Below are positions 21,979 through 33,854 of a stretch of DNA of 64,000 nucleotides, piece after piece. Within the stretch, counting starts at the first letter, position 1; each line of letters opens with the position of its first letter. Source of the stretch: Macrophomina tecta (lineage: Eukaryota; Ascomycota; Dothideomycetes; Botryosphaeriales; Botryosphaeriaceae); the NCBI GenBank assembly GCA_024180945.1, contig JAKSGN010000003.1, positions 3,410,001 through 3,474,000 on the forward strand. The letters run 5' to 3'. The notes beneath the pieces are model-generated. The model saw only the letters and a list, made by a program, of their open reading frames with translations. It had not been told where the DNA came from and did not search any database. The translations under genes were made by a program, and so were the position numbers.

Positions 21979-23495
21979 TTAAAAATTAACAAACAATGTG
22001 GAAGATGTTATCATACCCCAAACTCTGCAACTCGGTCGCGAACGCTGAAAGTCGAGTCTCCAGATGACAACACGCAGATCCAGAGATCGGACTCCCGAAA
22101 CATGGCGTGCTTCGCCTTTCCTCGGAGACCTTGCGGCATCGGGCAATTGCGCGATCCCTGGTGCGGGACAGAAAAAGAAATATAGGGCGTTCCTGAGGGG
22201 GTTAGGAGGGTGTGGACCGCTTACTTTCCAGCTACCGGCCTTCCAATATATCTCGAAAGGGCTGCGATCCCGCGAAGGTAAGGACAACGACCGAATAAGC
22301 GGTAGCCAATTGAGTGTGCCGGCGGCTGTGTGGGGTTTGAAGGTTAATGTACACAGCCATCCTTGTCGCCGTTGGAGGGACAAAATGATAGGCATTGCTG
22401 TAAACATTTTCATACTCCAGAAGGCGCTCGAAATTCCGGGATTGGGGGTGGTGCTTGACTCGAAGTTCACGATGCGAAGGAAGCCCCAGGTGTCGCCGTC
22501 GGGTCGGTCGGCGCTTACTGCGGATTCGAAGCAGTAGGCGGTATCAGAAACACTGTAGTATGAAGCAATAGGATACATATGGAAAGACGAGCTTATCGTG
22601 AAAAGAAAGCTCCTTAGCTTGAGAAACTATTAGTTGCTTAATGATTTTGCTTTACCTGCTGGTTGGTATGGAGTGACCGACGGTACGATTTCTCGCCGAA
22701 ACTTGCGATTCGCTGAGCTCCGTCTTGCAGATCTCCGATGATCAGAAACTCTTCCGGTAAGCTGACAAGTTCTTCGGAGATCATACTCAGAATAAAGAAA
22801 TCGCGGGGCGAAGCGAGGAGCAGACCCCGGATCGACGGTATCGAGGACCTAGTAGGACGACAGAGCAGTATCAGAGTTTTGAGAAGATGTAATGTTCATA
22901 TTATGCATTCATGGAGTTCGAATCATCTTCATCGTTGGTGCCCTGGATCATGAAGCGAAGAGCCAAACCATCCCAACTCTTCTGCAGCTTGAACCAACCT
23001 TTGCTACCTAGCGATCGTGATGCAGATCCGGAAAAGAGCCTCCTGCAAGTGTAGCCGTGCCGCCCAAATGTTCACTTCATCCGGCAGAACCTCATGTCTC
23101 GAGTGTGGTCTGCATTTGCGGTGACCTCCGGAGATGGAGACTCTCGATATGAATGGGCGCTGAACCGAAAGGAAGGCGCTTTGCGTTAGCCAGCTAGAAG
23201 TCTCAGTCTTGTTTATCTTGAACGTAACCACGGTGCGACTGTTATACTCTTTCGAGGAAGCCGACCATCGCCTACGAGTAAATGAGAATGTTCTCGGACG
23301 TTTCTCGCTTGACCTGAACGCATCTTTATTCGAGGTGCTATCGCAACGGGCGGGTGTTGAAACGCTGTGTCCGGATGAGTGGGTTGATCGAAAGACATCC
23401 GTTTTCGCGCGGTCTTGGCGTTGTCGTTCGACGCATTCGGCGCGGGCCTCAGGAACCGGACGAAAGATCCTTTCGCGCCTTTCAACGCCGCTCAC
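21979..23495 (-). pseudogene. Unidentified fragmented coding relic
   Basis: Several neighbouring minus-strand stretches look protein-like but do not join into one gene. From right to left: a segment near 23220-23010 ending in QEALFRICITIA; SKGWFKLQKSWDGLALRFMI near 22985-22925; an open stretch with MISEELVSLPEEFLIIGDLQ near 22790-22660; and near 22480-22260 two overlapping frames, one of them reading FERLLEYENVYSNAYHFVPP. Splice sites that would connect them in one frame were not found. I do not recognise the family. It may be a decayed gene, like the adjacent P450, or a real multi-exon gene whose exons I could not place. Confidence 0.3.
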
Positions 23496-25766
23496 AGGTA
23501 CAGTCGATGCTTTATCTGGTGGGCCGTGAGATCAGCTCACCGCTTGGGAAGCGCTCAGCCAGCCATTAGGCTGAGGGTGGGTACGTGCGACCCTCGCGGT
23601 GCGGAGCCGCTCATCCGGACGTCCGGCGAAGGATGGAGGCGTTTGTTAGAGTTGGGGGGGATTCAGAAATGGTGACGAAACTGTTGAGCTATTTTCAATC
23701 GAACACACAATTGCAATATGAGCACAGCAAATATGGAGTTTCACTAGACGAGACATGGGGTCTCTGGGTGCGGAAAACGGAGTAGGGCAGAATCATGCCG
23801 CCCTTGTGCCAAGCCTCGACGGTGAATACTCCTCTAACTTGTTCCTTGACTCAGATAAATGCATGAAATAAAGTCGAGCTGGATGCATTAGTACTGGCGG
23901 CGGGCCAAACGCAAACTGTTGGGATGGTTGCGTCGCATGAACGGTCGGCCACTATACGGCGGTTTTAGGAGGTAAGCAGTCCGAATAGGGCGACGGGGAA
24001 GCTGCAGTCGAAAAACGAGCTATCACGACAAGGAAATCCCAGCCCAGGGGTAGCGGTGCTTTGCATCGGCCGAGGGGATGTGCAAGCAAGCGGTCAGGAC
24101 TGGAAACGCGCAACGGTCTAAGCTCAAGATACGGCCAGCCATATCGCGAGTAAGACTGCCAGAAAGCAAGACGGCGAGTGATTGAGAGTCAATTCAAAGG
24201 CAGACCTGAAGCGCTGGGCGTTTCCTGCCATTTGTCCATACGAGCGGTAGCATTTCGCGCGGATAAGGCCATGGATGCCGAATCAAGAAAGTACGCTGAC
24301 AACAGCAGCACGAGGGAGTCGGACAAGCTTTGGCACGTTTCCTGATCGTGAGGGCAGCCATGTGCCAGCCGCCATCGAAACGTGGAAGCATCCAGACCCC
24401 GCGCGCCAGGATAGGTGGATGGGCGCTCATGCACCTGCGGAGGCGGGCGGACTCGGCGGCATCAAACTCTGTTGAGGGGCTGATGATGAATGCCGGCAGC
24501 CTGCCCAGGATGCACCGCCCTGCTGTGCGGCAAGGGACTCGCGAACGCGGCCACATGCAAACAGTGCCGAAGACTGACGCGCCACGGCAGGTCGCTGTTG
24601 CACAGGATAGTGCGAGAGGATTGCGGATTGGCGCAGATAGGGGCACTTCCAACGGGGCTCGTGTTGACCTGGAAGCTCGAGGAGGGTTTCGGAGGGGGTT
24701 CCTGCATGGTGGAAGGGTGCGAGACTCTGGTTGGCGGTAACGACTCAGCTCAACGCGGCTGACACCACTCGGCCGGGGTGCGGGACGTGGCGCATCCGGC
24801 GCATTTGCCCTTGGCCCGAACATATCAGAGCGCACAAAAGCTTGGCGTGCGGGATGGCGTCGAGTAGGACCTCGCATTTGCTTGGAGGCGAGAGGCGCGC
24901 TGCGTTGCGGCACCGAGGCGGGGCGTGGCGGCGACAGCCTGGTGGTGACGAGAGCGTCGACTCGGCCCAAGTGTCTGCGGGAAGAGGAGAGAGCAGCAGT
25001 GCTGGCAGGCCTCAAACTGCCATGGGAAAAAGGTGCGGCAGAGAAAGGGGCAATTGCGAGACGGTGAAAGCGGCGCCGAAGGGCGTGAGTGGGCGGCGAT
25101 GATGAACGCCGCGAGCGTCTGCCTTTTTCCCCGCATTCTGCTAAACGTGGATCGCGTGGGTTTAGCGACGGAGCCCCAGACTGCGCACTGCTGCTCTGCC
25201 CCAGATTCGTCTCTCCGCAACCCCGGCCCTAGCCTGCCCTAACCTGCGTCTCCTCACCAGCCGCCCACCGTCCCCGACTCGTGGTGGCCAGCAGAGCCCA
25301 TCGAGGATCCGCGAACCCGTGCTCCGGTCTCCACTCCTCGTCGCTCCTGGTCTAGCCCAGCTTCCCCGCGTGGAAATAAGCCGGCCGTTTGGCATCTGGG
25401 GTAAACTTTCAGTGCTCGATTCTCGAGCGTCGTATGCTGCTGTCTCCTGACTGGCCCGTCCAGCGCTCCGGCAAGCTCGGATCGTCCCAATGCCTCAGAG
25501 CGCCAGCCGCACATTGGCTTGAGATCATCCCGATAACGCTGCATGACCAGCGAGCGAGAGCTCTGACCCTGCCGTTCCACTTGAGCAGACCTCTGTGTGC
25601 GGAGCCGGCCTTTGTCCGCCCCAGACAGCAGGCCCATCGTATATGAGCGAGGCCCCCTCCCGCCCCTTCCACCTGTCTCTGGCCGAGATCTTGAACTTCC
25701 ACGCTGCTGGGTGTTCTGCTTCTCCCTTGCTCTTCCTGAACCTTTTTCGAGATATCCACCTGCATC
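23496..25766. other. GC-rich region upstream of acetate transporter
   Basis: About 2.3 kb without a supported gene. Long open frames occur on both strands (one of 273 codons at 24194-25015 on the minus strand), but they overlap each other, are rich in Arg/Pro/Ala/Ser and match nothing I know, as expected by chance in GC-rich DNA. The last several hundred bases should hold the promoter and 5' UTR of the transporter gene. Confidence 0.4.
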
Positions 25767-26829
25767 ATGGCCACCGAGCACAGCTACACCGCCGCCACCA
25801 ACGGCGACGCTCCTCTTGAGAAGGACTTCAGCCAGAGCCAGAATGGCTTCCACAATGACCACCTGGGCGCCCACCTGGGATCTGACGAGGCTTTGAGGCG
25901 CATCCGGACAGCAGGGAGCATCTCCATATCCCCGGAGCTCTTCGAGAAGATTTACCTTTCTCCTCAAAACCAGGTCAAGGGCGATTTGAGGAAGACTGTC
26001 GCTAACCCGACCCCGCTGTAAGTGCTGTACAAGTCTTCTCCTGACGTACTGCTAAGCCGGACATAGTGCTCTCGTTGGGTTCCTGTTGTCGCTGTCTCCG
26101 CTCAGCTGTATCCTGATGGGGTGGCGAGGCGCCGGCGGCAGCGGCGCGTCTGGAACGGCGACCTATTTCTTCTTCGGCGGCATCCTCATGCTTCTGGGCG
26201 GCTTGGGCGAGTGGATCATCGGCAACACCTTCCCCTTCGTCGTCTTTTGCTCCTTTGGGGCGTTCTGGCTGTCCTTTGGAGGAACACTACAGCCCTTTTT
26301 CCACGCGTACGGCGCCTACTCCAGTGATCCCAACGACCCAGCGCTCGGGCTGGAGACGGTCGGATTCAACGCGGGATTCGGTAGGTGCCTGCTGGAGTGC
26401 GTTCAGGGTTGACGAGCTAACGGGACTGTTTGATAGCCTTCTTCATGCTGGCGATGGGCCTCCTGTGCTTGGTGTACGTCATCCTCGCCCTCAGGACAAA
26501 TATTGTCTTCGTCTTGATTTTTGCGACTCTGACCGTCGCATTCGCCTGCCTCGCTGGGGCTTACTGGCAACTGGCGAACGGCAACATGTCCTCGGGTCAC
26601 GATCTAACGGTCACGGCGGGAGCCTTTTGTTTTGTAACATGTGCTTGCGGTTGGTGGATCTTCTTCGCCATCATGTTGGCTGCTTTGGACTTCCCCTTCC
26701 AACTCCCAGGTAAGCGACCTATGGCCATTCTGAAGCTAGACTGCACTGACGTCTCTTGCAGTTGGGGACCTTTCGACTACGATCAAGGGTGCCAGCGAGA
26801 AGAGGAGACTGGCTGAGAGCAACGTCTGA
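25767..26829 (+). CDS. Acetate transporter, AceTr family (Ato/Ady2/AcpA-like)
   Basis: A plasma-membrane proton symporter-like protein of the GPR1/FUN34/YaaH (AceTr) family, which carries acetate and related short carboxylates. Four exons (25767-26017, 26067-26380, 26437-26709, 26762-26829) give 301 aa. After a hydrophilic N-terminus, the family hallmark appears as NPTPLAL at about residues 80-86, a variant of NPAPLGL, split by the first intron. Six hydrophobic segments follow, including LGEWIIGNTFPFVVFCSFGA and WWIFFAIMLAALDFPFQLPV, both characteristic of the family. The C-terminus is short, basic and cytosolic (EKRRLAESNV). Its long upstream region would allow carbon-source regulation, but no specific site was identified. 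Ammonium export has been proposed for some yeast members and cannot be excluded. Confidence 0.93.
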
Positions 26830-28731
26830 AGGAAGGTTAGCGCCCCGGCCACAGGGATGTTTTGAGACGAGCGAAGGTATGAGCCTCATGACGGCCGGAA
26901 GTGGATACGCACAGAAGAAAAAAACAGGTCTGTTGGGGGACCGCTCTGTTGACGACGAATATGTAAATACGCGCCACGAGTTCTTTGCTCGCTGCTCGAG
27001 ATATATCGATGTAATGACTCTCTCTCTCTCTCTCTCTCGGTGGCACTGCGATTTCCTCTGTTCGTCCTCATGATTTGCCTCGCTGGTGGGGACGGGAAGA
27101 GGCTGTTGAGTCTCATGCGGAGGGAAGCGGCGCGCTGCTCATATAATGGGCTCTGGTCCGCAGGAATTGATCACTCATCGCATAGTAGGCCCTGCCGAGG
27201 TGCGGGTTACCGGGTGCTTGCTGAAAGAGAGTTGGTCGTGTCTGGCGAGTTCCGCGGCATCGGTCGGAACGGGCACCAGCAGGCGCGCGCCTCAGGCAAC
27301 ATCGGACCGGGGAAGCCAGAATCAGGTTGGGGACAATCAAGACGACGCTGTGGAGGGGTCCAGAGGGTTGTTAAAGCGAAGCAGGTTCCTCGCGCGCGCT
27401 CTCTCTCTCCGCAATGTCTGATCATCTGGCTGGGGCTGATCCACAGAAAAAAAGTGGCTCTCGGAAAACCTTCCGTCTGCGTGTCTCCAAGCACGTGGTG
27501 TCTGCATGCACCAGGAACGATCCACAGAGCTTCTGCACCACGTGGTTGCGAGCAGTGCGGAAGCACAGGTCAGGTATCCCGCCCGCCAGGTCACGTGCTA
27601 CTAGTGAATCCTGCGCAGAGCTGCAATCGACCCTTCGAACCTCAACGCCTCAGGCAAGGCTTGGCCGAGTGCCTTTTCGAGACTCACACGACCATATAGC
27701 CCTCCCTTCCCGCCGCTGCTCCCGCCCTCAGCGCACTCCGTAGCCCGCGTTTCCCCTCGGCCTTCCACCCGCGCCGCAACAAGACGGGCAACGACTCAGG
27801 GCGCGCGTCTGATCAGTCGAGAGCTGGCATGCATATCCGTCCTCGCCGCCTCGCTCGCCCCGTAGCCGATGCCCACTGCCGAAGGGCACCAGACATCGAG
27901 CCACTTTCAACCATGGCCGGGGGAGCACCGACAAAAACAACGGAGCCCTCTTCGGCCCGCTCCCGCCCTGCAACGGCGAAGCTTGCCGTATCTCCCGCGG
28001 TTTTCCAGGCCTTCGATTCTCGACCGAACAGTCCGCCGTCTTGCATGTTTCTAGCTCGCTGTCTCCAATGCCGTGCCTATCAACAGTGCCGAGCTTCGTG
28101 ACGCTCTTGCGACATCAGGCCAACCCGGCGTCGGAAACGGCGGATGGATGGCCAGCACGTCCCTGACCTTGGCCCTAGAGGGCCACGTCCAGGCCAGTGA
28201 GCTCCCGCGTCGAGCGTGCGGCTGTTGTGATGGATGATGCGGCGTAGAGCATCACCATGCCCCGATCGTCCGGAACAAACTCCACGTACACCTTTATTGT
28301 CCGACTGCACCCACTTTCTTCACGCCCTCCTGAATCATGCCCCCCATATAACCTTTCTTTATGCAGCCCTCGCGGTGGGGCTCGCTAGCGATGAGTTGCC
28401 TCCTTCTCCTGTCAATCCTCCCCCCCAATGTCCGTGACGCGCGGTGCGGTGTGCTGATATCGGGCATTGGGAACGGCGAAGCCCCAACCCTCTGCTCGCT
28501 TCCCACGTTCATGAAAGAGCTACTGTGGGTAACCTGGTCCCTGCCGCGAGGAAGCTATGTGCGCCGCTGGCCACGAGCTCCTGAGCTCATGATGCTACGC
28601 CTGCTGCTCCGCGGCATCTGTACCTAGAGAATAAATCTGCTTCTATTCCCCTACTCGCCTACTCGTCTCGTTCTCTCCATCTCTCAGTGCTTCCTTCCCC
28701 TTTTTCTCTACTTGGTCAATTGCCCTCCAAA
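26830..28731. other. Intergenic region with (TC)n tract
   Basis: About 1.9 kb between two plus-strand genes. A (TC)n dinucleotide run lies at about 27018-27038, close behind the transporter gene and probably in its 3' UTR. No supported gene was found. The pyrimidine-rich stretch at 28640-28731 is typical of a fungal core promoter and leads into the next gene. Confidence 0.4.
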
Positions 28732-29859
28732 ATGCTTCGCCCAGCCTTCGCCGCCCTCAGGCCGCAGACCTCCCGCATTGCCTCCTCCGCTCTGCGCCGC
28801 GAGGCCACGCGTGCCTTCTCTACCTCACTCCGCCATCAGGCGGGAGGCGGTCGTATGTCACCTTGCCCAATCTCCTTTCCTTTCCTTTGATTCCCCGATC
28901 CACTCGTCACCCACACGTCATTTAAGATGCGCCGCTAACGCAACCACCACAATCCTAGAGCTGTACCCCGTCACACAGCCGCCCCATTGGCCGTCGGAGG
29001 CCTCGCGCAACAATGCCACCGGCACCGACGCCGACGTGCTGGACCGCTTCAAGATCCGCGAGATCTGCGAGGGCTGGGGTTGCTACCGCGACGCCGCCGA
29101 GTGGGAGAACTACCGGTCGATGGTCAGTTTCCCCTCCCGCCGATCAAGAACAGCCACGGCCCATCCATTGGGACTGCTTACTGACAGGAACCCCCCAAAA
29201 CACGCAGTTCCACGATGACGCCTACATCGCGACGAGCTGGAAGCAGGGCCACATCGACGAGTTCATCAAAGCCTCCAAGGACGTAAGTCTTCCACCTCGC
29301 TACCCGCCGCCGCTATCCCTCTACTCCAGCAGAAAGGAAAAGGAAAAAGAAAAAGCAAAAGAAAAAGCTAACATCTCCTCCTCCTCAGGGCTTCGCGCGC
29401 GGCAAGGAGTTCATGTACATCATGCACCGCATCATCGGCCAGACGGTCGACGTGCAGGGCACGCGCGCGGTCTCGAAGATGAAGGTGACCATCACGTGCC
29501 GCTTCACGCTGCAGAACATCGAGGTCGACAACGAGGCCGACTGCCGCTTCTTCTTCCTGCTCGAGAAGCGCGACGGCAGGTGGGGCGTCTGCTTCTTCAC
29601 GCTGCTGTTCGACAAGGACAAGATGGTCCCCGTGCACCCGGGCCGCACCTTCGACATCCCGGAGAAGGAGGTCATGAAGTACCCGTCGGGCTACAGGTAT
29701 CTGGCCTGGCTCGAGGACCAGATCGAGACGCCGCCGAAGCTGGATCTCAACTCGCACGGGCCCGAGAGGGATATCCTCTACAAGAAGTGCAAGGATTGGT
29801 TGGAGGGCAAGGTCGTCAAGCCGAACTTGACTGGCACGGATACGATTGATAAGTGGTGA
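28732..29859 (+). CDS. SnoaL-like protein with mitochondrial-type leader
   Basis: Four exons (28732-28849, 28959-29122, 29208-29282, 29389-29859) give 275 aa. The first exon encodes an Arg/Ser/Ala-rich, acid-free leader (MLRPAFAALRPQTSRIASSA...RREATRAFSTSLRH), a classic mitochondrial presequence with an RxFSTS cleavage-like motif. The remainder resembles the SnoaL/NTF2-like alpha+beta barrel found in many fungal proteins: DRFKIREICEGWGCYRDAAE, then MFHDDAYIATSW, then strand-rich VSKMKVTITCRFTLQN and RWGVCFFTLLFDKD. All three introns join in frame with good sites. The fold is shared by polyketide cyclases, dehydratases and non-enzymes, so no reaction can be assigned. The join of the leader exon to the SnoaL exons rests on splice signals only. 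Confidence 0.78.
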
Positions 29860-30121
29860 ATGATATAGACACACGAGGGCGAGCGCGTAAAATAACAGTA
29901 AAAGAGAGATACCCTATTGTCATTGAGCAATATGCATGTGTGGGTGACGAGACTACGCGATCACGATGCACTTCAGATTGTGTCGAAGAATTGCCTTTGG
30001 CCAGAAGCCATAAACTGCCTATTTATACAAGCAGGGAGTACTTCAGCTCAATGCCAAACCACTTTGAGACAAAGATGGCAAAAGATGTCCCAGGTCCTTC
30101 ACAGTTCAAGCCCCAACCGCC

Positions 30122-32574
30122 TCACCTCTCCTTCCCCCTCAACGGACTACTTTCCAACTCTCCAAACCCACTTTCCTCCTCCCCAAATTCCACCTCATCC
30201 GCACTCGCAACCCCCAACTCGCTTATCCCATCCCCATCCCCTTCATCATCCGGCACCATCAACGGACTCGCCGCAATCTTCGGCCGACTCTTAAACACAC
30301 TCTGCTCGTCGACATCCTCCTCGAACAGCTTATCCTTTGGCGTCGCCCTGCCAGCGGCACTACCCGGATTCCTCTCCTCCTCTTCCATGCGCGTCGCCAT
30401 CTCCGCCCACTCCTCGAACAGCGGGCTGACTTTACGCGTCTCCCAGGGGTTCGGCGGGAAAAGGCTGCTCCGTCTGCGCTTGCTGTTGTCGGTGCTGCTA
30501 CCGCTACCTCGTTGTTTGTTGGTGCTTACGGTTTTCGAGCGGGTGCGGCCGGCGCCCGCTTTCGCATTGGGCGCGGGAGCAGGGCTCTTCTCGGCCATGG
30601 CGAGCATGGTCTGGCGGGTGCGTTCGATGAGGGCAGCGGTGGCGTCGGCTCTGGCCTGTTCTTCGGGCGGGAGGGGGCGGGGCGCGGGGCTTGGTTTGGC
30701 CGGGGAGGTGTAGCGGCCTTCCATGGTGAGGCGGGTGCGCTCCATGAGGGTGAGATAGGGTTGCTTGACCGGGGAGGGGCTAGCGGCTTCGATGCCGGCG
30801 AGAATCTGTTCGGCGAGGAGATCTTCGGGGTTGGGTGGTGAGGAGGGGGCGGGCGGAGAAGAAGAGCGGCGGCGCTCAAGCGAGGCGGGCTCTTCCACCA
30901 GTGGTTCTGGTGAGTGCAACATATCGGGTCGATTCTCTTCTGAGTCGAAGGCATGCTGCTCCTGAGGACTGTGGTCGTGGAAGGTTGATCTGGTCGGTGT
31001 TGGAGACAGGCTCCTGGCGGGTTCTTCCTGCTCGGGGTCGGAAGTGAGTTCTGGCGGTTGCGCTTTCCCTAGGGGAGAGAACCAATCTGGTGAGATTGGT
31101 CTATTGAAGCTCGGCTGGGATGCTTTTTCTGGCTCTGGCGAAGGTGGCCCCACTGGTCTTGATTTTGCCCTGGGTCTTGAGACAAAGGTCGGCCTTTGAG
31201 CTGCTGGCTGCATTGGAATGCTCGATTGCTTCGGCTTGTGCACGAACTTCGGTGGAGGTCTTCCGGATTTGACTTTGGAAGCCGCTGCTAGATCATCCCG
31301 CATACGGTCCAGAATTGAGCCGTAGCTCTGCGCCAGGTCCGATGAACGCAAATGGGCGTAATCATTCTCATCTGACTCTCGCATGGCTCTCCGACCTAGA
31401 TGCAACTCTTGATGGCGATCAAATGTGAAGTCGATCGAGGAATTCCTGGCTTTGGTTGCTTCCGTATGAGGTTCTTCGGGGCGCGAAGCCTGGAGACTCT
31501 CGTGGAAAGCTTTCCAGCGAGATAGCCTTTCTTCTTGTCCTTTGACTCGTGCTTCCAGATCCTGCAAGAGACTCAGATGATGGGCGGGTTGCTCTTCTAT
31601 CTCCTGGCCACGCTTCACACGCTCCCATATATGCTCGAAAGGCGTCTGGAACAGGCCACCGTCGGGTTCTGTCCGATCACCTTGGACCATCAGTTCGAGC
31701 CATTCTGGGTTGCCCAGCCAATTTTCGTGTAGGATGCGCTTGATGGATGCAACGTCAGGAAGACCCTTTCCTGATTCCTCAAGAGCACCCAGCACCTCGC
31801 CGCATCTCTCATTTCTTTCAACAGCTTCCTCGCTCTTCTGATCCAACAAGTCGCCAAAGTCCATATACCTCTCGCGCATGTCGTCTCTCCTCCTCAGTAC
31901 GTTTGTCAAAGCGGCCTTGTGGGCGATTGCGAGCGGCAGAAGGGAAGCCTGTTGGTTGAGGCTCAGGCTCGTAGCGGTAGCGTATTGACGAGCGACTGGC
32001 AAATTCTTCCGGCGAGGTCTCGAGCGAGATAACGTCTTCTTTAGCACGGCGGTGGAGAAGGCAACCAAGATTTCCATAAACTTATCCCCCTTGCACTCGT
32101 CCAGCATGGTCTTTCGCAGGACCGTCTCGCGGCCCAAGACTCCGTTCTTCTTCAGGTCATTGAGACACCGGTAGAGGGCGCCGCGCAGGTTCAGCGATTG
32201 GAGAGGCTCCAGTGGAGGGAAGAAGGGCGAGAGTTTCTATCAGACGCGTCAGCGCACGACTTGCAGTCCCAAACGCTCAGGCGGGGTACCTCGCGCGTCT
32301 CGTCGGGATCCCATAGCTCGAAGAGGCGGAACAGGGCCCACTCGGTGCACTGAATACGCCTCTTCTGGTTCTGCTGAGCGTCCTTGGTGGCGAAGGTGTG
32401 AACGGTGATCTCGGGCCAATCGTCGCAGCGGTCGAATTCGAGCAGGCGCAGATTCCTGACAAAGAGGGTTGGAGAGGACAGCTGATGCGAGCAACCCTCC
32501 AGGGACAGCGGTTTGGCGGCGGACGAGGCGGCGGACTGGGTGTGGGAGCCATGGCCGGACAGCGGGCGCGACAT
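30122..32574 (-). CDS. HAUS augmin-like complex subunit 6 (N-terminal domain) protein
   Basis: Augmin recruits gamma-tubulin to existing spindle microtubules so that they branch. Two exons (32574-32290, 32236-30122), with a 53-nt intron, give 799 aa. Residues about 30-225 match the HAUS6 N-terminal domain: LFVRNLRLLEFDRCDDWPEI, FATKDAQQNQKRRIQCTEWA, LFELWDPDETRE, KLSPFFPPLEPLQSLNLRGA and RKTMLDECKGDKFMEILVAF. A central helical part with predicted coiled coil follows (QDLEARVKGQEERLSRWKAF). The C-terminal half is long, disordered and rich in Pro/Ser/Glu, with repeated LxxRTRxTM-like segments (LMERTRLTMEGRYTS, LIERTRQTMLAMAEK) that could be short binding motifs. Its divergent neighbour is the HD-domain gene. 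The family call is confident; function in this fungus is inferred. Confidence 0.88.
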
Positions 32575-32945
32575 GCTTCAGCTGTGCAGGCGAGCGGAAG
32601 CACTGCACGCGCAGTGGTGAGTCTTTTGTTTGGCCGCGATGCAGGCCGGGGCAACGGTGCAGGTGCCTGAGAGAGGGCGCGCGGGCAGGCCAATAACAGG
32701 GGGCGCCCGCACGATGACGGGCCGCCGCCGCCGCCCGCGGGAAGCAGCCATCCCTGCCACCAGAAGCCGCATCCTTCTCGCGCAGAAAGAAACACAACAA
32801 CAAACTCTCCGCGCCCAAAACCGCCCGTCCGCTTGGCTGCTCTTGAGGGCCGCGATCTTCTGCTCTTGCACGGCATAGCCCCCCCTCTCTCTCACCTCGT
32901 TCTCACCGCGGACATCCCGCCCTTACCCCGCGATCCGCCACCGAC
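32575..32945. promoter_or_regulatory. Shared divergent promoter region
   Basis: 371 nt between the start codons of the augmin 6 gene (-) and the HD-domain gene (+). It must contain both promoters. It is GC-rich in its left half and pyrimidine-rich just before 32946. No specific site was identified. Confidence 0.5.
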
Positions 32946-33854
32946 ATGGCTCCCAATGCGCCAGAGACCAACGACTCGCCCAGTGAGCATACTCACCTCC
33001 GGAACCCCGATTGGACACGTCGCTGAACCTGTCTGCAGAGCCCACCTCAGGCATCATCTCCGAGAAGGACGTTCCGGCCGCGAAATGGTCTCCAGAATCT
33101 GGTATGTTTGGGTTGCCGTAGCCTCAACCGAGTACGCAGGCTCTACATGAGTTACTCCCGGCTGCGCCTCCACGAAATCCATGCTGACGGGGCTGCAGTG
33201 TTGGCTGAACTCCCCGCCCGCTTCAACCCCGATACCGAGTCTCCCCTCCCGTTCTTCCACCTGCTCGAGCGCCTCAAGACCACCAAGCGCGAGGGATGGC
33301 GCCGCTTCGGCATCGTCCACGGCGAGTCCATTTCCGACCACATGTACCGCATGTCCATCCTCACCATGCTGGCGCCGCCCTCGCTCTCCTCGCGCGTCAA
33401 CATCCCGCACTGCACCAAGATGGCCCTCGTCCACGACATGGCCGAGGCCCTGGTCGGCGACATCACACCCGTCGATCCCATTTCCAAGGAGGAGAAGTCG
33501 CGGCGAGAGTCCGAGACCATGGACTACCTGTGCCAGAGATTGCTGGGCAACGTTGGCGGAGGGCTGAGTGGCACTGAAATTCGCAAGGTGTGGCAGGAGT
33601 ACGAGGACAACGAGACGCTCGAGGCAAAGTACGTGCACGACATAGACAAGATGGAGTTGCTGCTGCAGATGATGGAGTATGAGCGCAGCCAGGAAGGCAA
33701 GCTGGATGTCGGCGAGTTTACCTGGGTCGCCACTAAGATCACGCTGCCCGAGATCAAGGAGTGGGCCGAGCAAGTCTTTGAGGAGAGGAGGCAGTTCTGG
33801 AAGAAGGTAGGCAAGGAGCCTACTTGGGGTGGTAACAGGAAGAACGTCGCATGA
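32946..33854 (+). CDS. HD-domain phosphohydrolase (HDDC2/YfbR-like 5'-deoxynucleotidase)
   Basis: Probable metal-dependent 5'-nucleotidase acting on deoxynucleoside monophosphates, inferred from YfbR/Ygk1/HDDC2 relatives. Three exons (32946-32982, 33039-33101, 33199-33854) give 251 aa, close to the yeast homologues. The HD-domain metal ligands are visible: His in ESISDHMYRMSIL (near 80), the HD pair in VHDMAEALVGDI (near 110) and a later Asp in VHDIDKMELLLQ (near 178). The substrate-loop block EGWRRFGI is typical of this subfamily. The C-terminus ends in a helical FEERRQFWKKVGKEPTWG segment. No targeting signal is seen, so it is likely cytosolic or nuclear. Confidence in the family is high. 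Confidence 0.92.

Noticed and set aside
24194..25015. 273-codon minus-strand open frame in a GC-rich interval
   Set aside because: Arg/Pro/Ala/Ser-rich composition, overlapping plus-strand frames of similar quality, no domain and no splice context; typical chance frame in GC-rich DNA.
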